In this document: positions 58,143 to 64,000 of the stretch, piece by piece
Layout: every line of letters starts with the position of its first letter
Position numbering within the stretch: position 1 is the stretch's first letter
Source of the DNA: Cryptomeria japonica
Lineage: Eukaryota; Streptophyta; Pinopsida; Cupressales; Cupressaceae
Length of the DNA: 64,000 bases
NCBI RefSeq assembly: GCF_030272615.1
Contig: NC_081407.1
Span: 136,652,897-136,716,896 of the forward strand
Direction of reading: 5' to 3'
The notes under the pieces: model-generated
The model's database searches: none
What the model was told of the DNA's origin: nothing
Seen by the model: the letters and a program-made list of their open reading frames with translations, nothing else
Made by a program: the position numbers and the translations under genes

Positions 58143-58542
58143 GATTATAAATACCTTTATCTTCCTTAGGAATGATTGCTTGTTGAATTTCTTCACTTCT
58201 TTACTCGAAATGCCTTTGCTCAAGAATTTTCGCGCTCTTCAAATGTTTGAATTCTTGGTGAAATGAAATTGGAGCCAAATCACTGATTTATAATGTTATT
58301 TTTACCAAGCACCACATTTAATGCTTGTCAGTTAAGTAATCACTTAACTTATCTACCAGTATAGAAGTAATTTCAACTTCTTACCATCAATCGAGGGAAT
58401 TATAGCATGTTTCACATTTGATTGTCAAACCCTCAAAGAATTTTCTTCAATTAGATGAAGAGTCTCCTGCTAGTGGAGTGTTACTTTGTTCTGTTGGTGG
58501 ATGAGTGTTCCTATCACCATTTAGATCTGATTTCCTTATCCA

Positions 58543-59559
58543 TTATTTTGAGAATTCCTTCTTTACTTCTTCAACCTTTTCTTTACCTTTCAAACTAGCA
58601 CCATTATTACTTGCCGGTGAGGACTTGCCTCTACAAAGTTTAGCAACATGTCTAATCTTGTTACATGCATAAAAAGTCACATTATTTTTCTGAATAGCTT
58701 TCCCATATCCTATGTCAGTTTGTGTTCTGCATTGATTAGATAAGTGTCCAAATCTTCCACAAACATAACATCTTACATTCAGTCTACAATTCTCTGAATT
58801 ATGACCAATTTTGTTGCATTTGGAACATTGACCAGCGGGTGTATTTGTGCTTTGATAATTTCTAGATCTACATTGATTTTCTCTATGACCATACTTGTTA
58901 CAATTAAAGCATTTTCCATTAAATTTATAAGCACTAAGTTGTCTTACTAGTTTTCCATGATCCTGTGTGTTTGCAGTACCAGAGCTTTCACCAGCTTCAA
59001 AGACAAGGTTATTAGTGTCACCATTTGGTTTCTGATTCTTCAGCAAGTCACCAAGTTCTTCTGAGCTTTTCTTGAATTTTTCTTTGTGTTGATTTGCAGT
59101 AACCAGTTCTCTTTCCAAGATATTTTTTTGTCTCATGAGTTCATTTGAGTCATTCTATTCATGCATCAAATTTGTCTTCAACATATCATTTTCATAACTA
59201 AGTCTTGTATTTTCATTTGCAACATCATTCAGTCTTCTAGTCAAATCTTCTTCATTCTTCTTTCTATCTTCAATTTCTTTACAGAATCTCATAGTCATAT
59301 CCTGCATCTCATTTTTTGTTGTCATGTTTTCTTGTTTCAGCTTATTCATTAGATCACTAAGAGTTTCCTTTTTATCATTCTCATTTTGCATCTGTTCACA
59401 AAGTTCTCTTCTCTTGTTTCTTGCAATGGTAAGATTTTCTTGAAGTGCTTGAATGATATCCTGTGCAACTTTTAGATCATCTTCAAGTTTGATATTTTTC
59501 AACATTTTTGCATCAGAGTCTGAGAGAGCTCCTTCTAATTGCTTCATCAGGTTTTTCAT
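58543..59559 (-). pseudogene. gag: GagM gag: coiled coil plus multiple zinc knuckles
   Basis: The ATG at 59559 is preferred because the frame upstream to the PBS has no ATG and the GagP copy also starts here. About 130 residues of heptad-rich coiled coil (KNIKLEDDLKVAQDI, NKLKQENMTTKNEMQDM) are followed by a TAG at 59155-59157, a linker and knuckles CFNCNKYGHRENQC, CSKCNKIGHNSENC and CYVCGRFGHLSNQC, then a degenerate fourth (FYACNKIRHVAKLC). No retroviral capsid block was recognised. It stops with TAA at 58543; the frame could continue to about 58458. Confidence 0.8.
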
Positions 59560-59616
59560 CTCTACTAGTGTCAAGATCTTCCTCAAGCTGTTAGGCTTCT
59601 GAAAATAGAGGACCAA

Positions 59617-59628
59617 GCTTTGATACCA
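59617..59628 (-). other. GagM primer-binding site (one mismatch)
   Basis: The minus strand reads TGGTATCAAAGC, followed by the same leader (TTGGTCCTCTATTTTC) as in GagP. Confidence 0.7.
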
Positions 59629-59639
59629 ATCATTGCATT

Positions 59640-59758
59640 ACTTTCTATTTACCGGTATACAATATTGATATGCTTCACATGTTTTAAGTTAAGAAAATCA
59701 TTCAAGTGGTTAGATACTGATTCACCCCCCCCTCTCAGTATCTGTGGGAATCCTAACA
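59640..59758 (+). repeat. Plus-oriented U5 fragment adjoining GagM
   Basis: The segment aligns with the U5 end of the GagP LTR (60350-60471): AGTTAAGAAAATC, GATACTGATTCACCCCCC and GGGAATCCTAACA. It has the same plus orientation as that LTR although it touches the minus-strand GagM, so it is inverted relative to what GagM requires. Confidence 0.6.
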
Positions 59759-60471
59759 CCTATGGCACTGGCACCGACAGACACCAGCATAGGCACAGAC
59801 ACTGGTAGCGGTAGCGATAAAGATGTTCACCGACACCCTGACCGACAAGATTTTCTTTATTGTATTTTGTATTTAATTGTAAAATAGTTTTATAAGCCCA
59901 CAAGGCGAGTTGTAATATGACTCATATAAGTTTGAGGTCTTATAGATCATTTAGGATATGCGGATATGGTTAGATTATTGCAGAACTAAGATGTGAATAA
60001 TAAGGCAAAATTTGGAATAAGGTTTTGGAAGTTGTATGAGCTTAAACTAGTACTGAACTTGACATAGCAGATGTTGATCTAAAGTAGTACATGACATTGG
60101 ATTTGTATAATCCACTTTTTTAAGTCAGTGAGACTTCCCTCTTTGTACTTAAGTGGTGAGCTTTAGGCAATTGGCCTTCCTTCATGTGCAAGCCCCTAAT
60201 GTATCAGTAATATTCACTTATTGGCCAGTGAGAAAATATTGTGGGTCACAAATCCCACTGAGGTTTTTCCCACACTGGGTTTCCTCGTTAAAAATATTGT
60301 GTTATGGTGTGCTTTCTATGTTGTGTTTATTATTCTTATTTACTGCATTAATTTTGGTTTACCGATACACTGTTTTGGAATGCAATTCATTTAATGAGTT
60401 AAGAAAATCCATTAACCGACAAGATACTGATTCACCCCCCCCCCCTCTTAGTATTTTTGGGAATCCTAACA
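59759..60471 (+). repeat. GagP 5' LTR (left end unresolved)
   Basis: It ends GGGAATCCTAACA, 2 bases before the PBS. It includes ACCGACA-type short repeats (59775-59850), TTTTATAAGCCC (about 59888, TATA-like) and CCCACACTGGGTTTCCTCG (about 60270), typical of Copia-type LTRs. The start is not a recognisable TG terminus. Confidence 0.65.
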
Positions 60472-60473
60472 AT

Positions 60474-60485
60474 TGGTATCAGAGC
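60474..60485 (+). other. GagP primer-binding site
   Basis: TGGTATCAGAGC is an exact Met-tRNA-type site. Confidence 0.9.
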
Positions 60486-60542
60486 CTGGTCCTCTATTTT
60501 CAAAAGCCTAACAACTTGAGGAAGATTCTAACACTGGTATAG

Positions 60543-60905
60543 ATGGATAATCTGAGAAAGCAATTGGAAACATCTCTTGCAGATTATGATGCAGAAAAAT
60601 TGAAGAATATAAAACTTGAAGATGATTTGAAGGTTACATTGGAAATCATTCAAGGAATTTAGGAGAATCTTACTATTACTAGGAACAAACAAAGAGAACT
60701 TCATGAGAAGATACAGAGTGATGATGATGAGAAAGAAACTCTTAATGATCTTGTAAGCAAGTTGAAGCAGGATAACATGGCCTTGAAGAATGAAATGCAA
60801 GATATTACTATGAGGTTTTCTAAAGGCATTGAAGACTGAAAGAAGAATGAAGATGATTTGGCTAGGAGAATCAATGATGCTGCAAATGAAAATCTAAGAG
60901 TCGGT
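60543..60905 (+). pseudogene. gag: GagP gag, truncated by TyD
   Basis: The ATG at 60543 opens a coiled-coil protein clearly homologous to GagM gag (KNIKLEDDLKVTLEI, NEMQDITMRFSKGIED). Stops lie at about 60661 (TAG) and 60838 (TGA). Homology ends at about 60900, at the LTR of TyD. Confidence 0.8.
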
Positions 60906-62162
60906 TGTCTACTCCAACTATAATAATAATAACTCTAATTGAAATCTCAACCTGAAGTTTGGACATTCATCTGGTAAAGTTACTATTTTCATGGCTAGTG
61001 TTCATTTAGTTATCAACCCAGGGACGCAAAACTTGAAATGGGTCTACACTATATATGCACTAAGTTCCTTCAATGGCTATTCTGCATTGTTGCAGTAGCT
61101 AACATTATGCGGAAATGAAAGGCAAGCATGAAAATTATAGAAGGCTACAGGAAAGCCTATAAAAACAATGCTGGAATGATCTAATATAAATAACAGAAAT
61201 CACTCTGTTCTAGCTTGGCTGCAGGAACAGTCAATGGATCTATTTCCAGTGGTTGCAGGAATAGTCAAGGTATGAACTTCTACTGCAACTAAAGAAGAAC
61301 TAATTTCAATGAGCATAAACATAGGATCACTCACCAAGTGAGCCCCCTTGGATGAGTAATATCAAGCTTCCATAAAAATACTTTTAGCAAATCAGAACAA
61401 CATATCTTTTACTCATTACTTCCTGAAATGATTACATGTTTTAAAAAAACTCCAGAATACTTATCAAAATTCTCTGCTCTATTCCTTTCTATTCCGTCTA
61501 ACCTCTAAGGAAAAAGGAAGAGCTTATAAAAAAGAAAAGATCAACTACAATGGACAACTCAAATCACGCCCAGAAGAAGAGGCGGATGATTGACTGATGA
61601 AGAAGATAACTAGAGCTTGGGTGTAGGAAATGTGGATCTAGACTGAAACATAGTCTTTGCATGCCGTAGTGATATTTTGCGAATTCAATGCCCACTAGAG
61701 TTAAACTTCCATAGTGCTACTTGGCTGCTCTTCTCATGTTGTACCTTGCGCTCACTCGGCTCCTCTTCAGCTTGATATCCAGTTATTTCTTTCATGATTC
61801 TTCCTTCTTCAGGCAAGAAAGGAGAATATCCACTGCGACATCATTTATTATCTGCACTACAACAAAAACAACATACAAGGACATGCATACATATTTTATT
61901 TAATTAATACATTCATTAATTCACATATGATATTACCCTAAATAATCTGCATAGCAATGGAACAAACCATTTGGCTGTAGGAATAAATGGCATGGCTGTA
62001 GGAATAGACTGACAAAGTTCAAGCATGATTTCATAAGTTTAGGTTTAACACATGGAATGCATATAGTCAATTTACAATACTTCACTACTACTATGCAAAC
62101 CAAAAGATGTCAAAAACCTAAGAGTTTTGACGATAAAAACATGACAAAGTCTCAACTTATCA
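60906..62162 (-). repeat. TyD 3' LTR (about 1257 bp)
   Basis: In element orientation it starts TGATAAGTTGAGAC right after a PPT and ends AGTAGACA at the break in GagP gag. No coding region is seen in it; a short plus open frame at 61721-61903 is not supported. Confidence 0.7.
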
Positions 62163-62176
62163 TGCCCCCCAACTTT
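62163..62176 (-). other. TyD polypurine tract
   Basis: The minus strand reads AAAGTTGGGGGGCA directly before the LTR start TGATAAG. Positions 62177-62501 are untranslated. Confidence 0.75.
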
Positions 62177-62501
62177 AAGAGTTTGTCGATCCTATAGCAA
62201 AAGGAAAATTTTTGACTCTTGCTGTAACTCTTAAATCACCAACGGTGCCTTGACTTGTCCCCCCTGAAGCCAAATTCCAATAAAATCCTTTCATTTTTTC
62301 TAGCCTAGACCATCTAGATGTTTCTTCTGTGACTGCATCATAATTCTACTCTGTAGGCTGACATGCCAAAAGCAACCACATAAGGATTGGGGGTTGAAAA
62401 ATCAATAGTAGCTAGTTGTTGGCTTTCTCCCTACCTAACTATATGTATCTAGGGGCTCTTTGCTTGGTTGAATGAAAATTTTGCAGTGAATAAGGTTCTC
62501 C

Positions 62502-63758
62502 CTATTTTAACTGTTCTGATAGGTTATTCCAGCGCTGAGTTAACCCTTCTATTGTAATTGTCCTGTCAGTCTGAATCAAATGCTCATATGTTTGATAGAC
62601 TTCTTCTCTCATTGGAAGCACTAATTTTCTAACATCATCTCTTACCAGTAACTTCTGCCAATCATAATAAAGAACTCTTGGTGCTTCTGATTCCCTTCTT
62701 AATGGTAATGGACAGTCAAGCTCTAATTTGTCATACTCCTTGGCTTGTGCCCCCATGATAATCTCATTTTGGATCCATGACATTAAAGCTTTGATATGGA
62801 TATCCCCAATATACAATAAAGGGTTCCATTCCTTATCTGAGGGTACAACATAGTTATGTAAGTATAATTCACATAGAAAATTCTTCACAGCAGGTGGAGA
62901 GGTTTGGTAAGCATAAAAGGATTCTTTAGGTGTTTCTAAAGAGGGGTTGAGGTCCCTAACAATGCAGTTTAGTTTGAAGTTTAGATACCACTCTTTCAAA
63001 TGTACTGTATAAACTGTTGGAGGTGCCCTACACTGCATCAACGTAGGAACCATACCATAAATTATTTCTACCTTAGCCTCTAATTCCTCAATTCTGTTAT
63101 CTCTCTTTTCAATTTCTTTTTGTTGTTTATAAATAATCCCCTGCAACCTAGCCTTCTCTATTTCCCATTGTCTATAAAATGTTAAAGCAATAGATAAACT
63201 ACTTAGGAATGAAGGAGGTCTAATAGGTACTACCTTAGACCATAGGATTTCTTCAATAAACTCCTTAATCTGAGCTGGCATCTCTCCAATATTTTCATCA
63301 GGTTGCTATAGAATATCTTCAACAGTTTCTTCAAATTGATGTGCCACAGAAGCAAGATTTGCTAGTTTATCCTCAACAACATTTTCTTGAATTTCATCCT
63401 CTGCAGGGCTTCCTTCTTCTGAAGTTTCCACTGTAATAACCTCTACCGAATTACCCCCAGGATGAGTCTTTTGTGTCTTACTACGTGTTCTTCTTACATA
63501 AACTTTCAGAATGGCTGCAAGAGTTGCTTCAGTTGCTACAGGAGTTTTTATTTTTGTCCTACGCCTCTTGGCTGCAGGAAGAATATGAGTTACCTGTGGC
63601 TGGGCCATAAGTTCTTCATCTATTTCATCCCTTTCCATCTCTTTCCCTTTCCTTCCCAGAACTGGTGAATCTTTTTGAAGAGAAGTAGAGGGTTTTTCTT
63701 CACTTGATTCCATTATCTTTTCTTCCATAATAACCATGGCTCCTTCAACAACAAGCAA
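62502..63758 (-). pseudogene. TyD 3'-end gene, C-terminal part, unknown function
   Basis: Two open blocks in one frame (63758-63309 and 63281-62502) are separated only by a TAG at 63306-63308. In order there is an acidic/Ser-rich part, a basic cluster AAKRRRTKIKTP (about 63570), another acidic part, a coiled coil (KARLQGIIYKQQKEIEKRDN, about 63100-63160) and a helical C-terminus ending LTQRWNNLSEQLK. It lies about 340 bp before the PPT/LTR, that is, in the env position. The layout recalls the C-terminal half of the TyA accessory protein, without clear sequence identity. No membrane segment is seen. Confidence 0.6.
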
Positions 63759-64000
63759 ATCCTCATTTGCAGCAACTACGGGGAAAAGGATACTGCAACA
63801 TTTTCTTCCTCAATCGGCGGGTTATCTGCAATAGGGGCATCTTCAACCCTAAATTGCTATATATCCTCAAATACACCCCATTCCATTTGTGAAACATCTC
63901 TCAGGGACCGTACAAGTAACTTAACCAATCCATGATGGCTAACAGAGTGATTTCCATTTTTCTGCGTCTCCTTAGCACTTGTAGAAATGAGGTGGCATAA
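63759..64000 (-). pseudogene. TyD 3'-end gene, upstream continuation
   Basis: On the minus strand another frame reads GLVKLLVRSLRDVSQMEWGV and, after a stop, DAPIADNPPIEEENVAVS, joining the main frame by a small shift near 63780. The gene therefore continues beyond the window end. Confidence 0.4.

Noticed and set aside
1-64000. Host protein-coding genes, tRNA or rRNA genes
   Set aside because: All long frames on both strands were assigned to retroelement proteins or judged shadows. I saw no tRNA cloverleaf or rRNA signature beyond the tRNA-complementary PBS sites.

Overview
ORGANISM AND CONTENT. The window is an AT-rich, gene-free stretch of a large plant genome made almost entirely of nested, decayed LTR retrotransposons. 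Plant origin is supported by Copia primer-binding sites of the initiator-Met-tRNA type, Tat-lineage Ty3 features (PR of the DGGA type, CX2HX4HX4C knuckle, 3' minisatellite), a plant-mobile-domain-like fragment, and decay dominated by CAG/TGG to TAG changes as expected from plant CHG methylation. The very large elements suggest a gymnosperm-like genome; that last step is inference. I found no host gene, tRNA, rRNA or CRISPR array. LAYOUT. (1) 1-19682: TyA, a minus-strand Ty3 element of about 20 kb with about 6.3 kb LTRs (3' LTR cut by the window start; 5' LTR 13355-19682). Gag-pol runs 13050 down to 6245. Each LTR carries, in U3, a 1.2k-codon accessory frame of unknown function. (2) 19683-23239: 5' half of Cop1, a minus-strand Copia element into which TyA inserted. 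(3) 23240 to about 53.6 kb: TyB, a plus-strand, diverged relative of TyA, whose gag is cut at 23240 by Cop1. It has the same domain order and the same accessory gene, the latter split at 33280/50187 by Cop2. A probable solo LTR sits at 29368-30995. (4) 33281-50181: Cop2, a minus-strand Copia with two 372-bp LTRs and TSD TTTAC, itself split by (5) 37613-49058: NA1, a plus-strand non-autonomous Tat-like element with two 788-bp LTRs and TSD CCCGA, which keeps gag, PR and the integrase tail but no RT, RNase H or integrase core. (6) 53.6-55.5 kb: LTR-like debris. (7) 55.5-60.9 kb: two head-to-head relatives (GagM minus, GagP plus) with coiled-coil, multi-zinc-knuckle gag; GagM has a second large gene right after gag and no pol. 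(8) 60906-64000: 3' LTR, PPT and 3'-end gene of TyD, a minus-strand element inserted into GagP. HOW THE PARTS RELATE. Insertion order read from the breaks: TyB, then Cop1 into TyB, then TyA into Cop1; separately Cop2 into TyB, then NA1 into Cop2; and TyD into GagP. The most interesting points are: a large protein-coding frame inside U3 of giant LTRs in two diverged families, downstream of pol and so in the place of env or of sag/nef-type genes; an additional RNase H domain placed before the reverse transcriptase, with the usual post-RT RNase H degenerate at the same positions in both families; and a recurring 3' gene in several unrelated-looking elements. All coding regions carry stops or shifts, so they are listed as pseudogenes.
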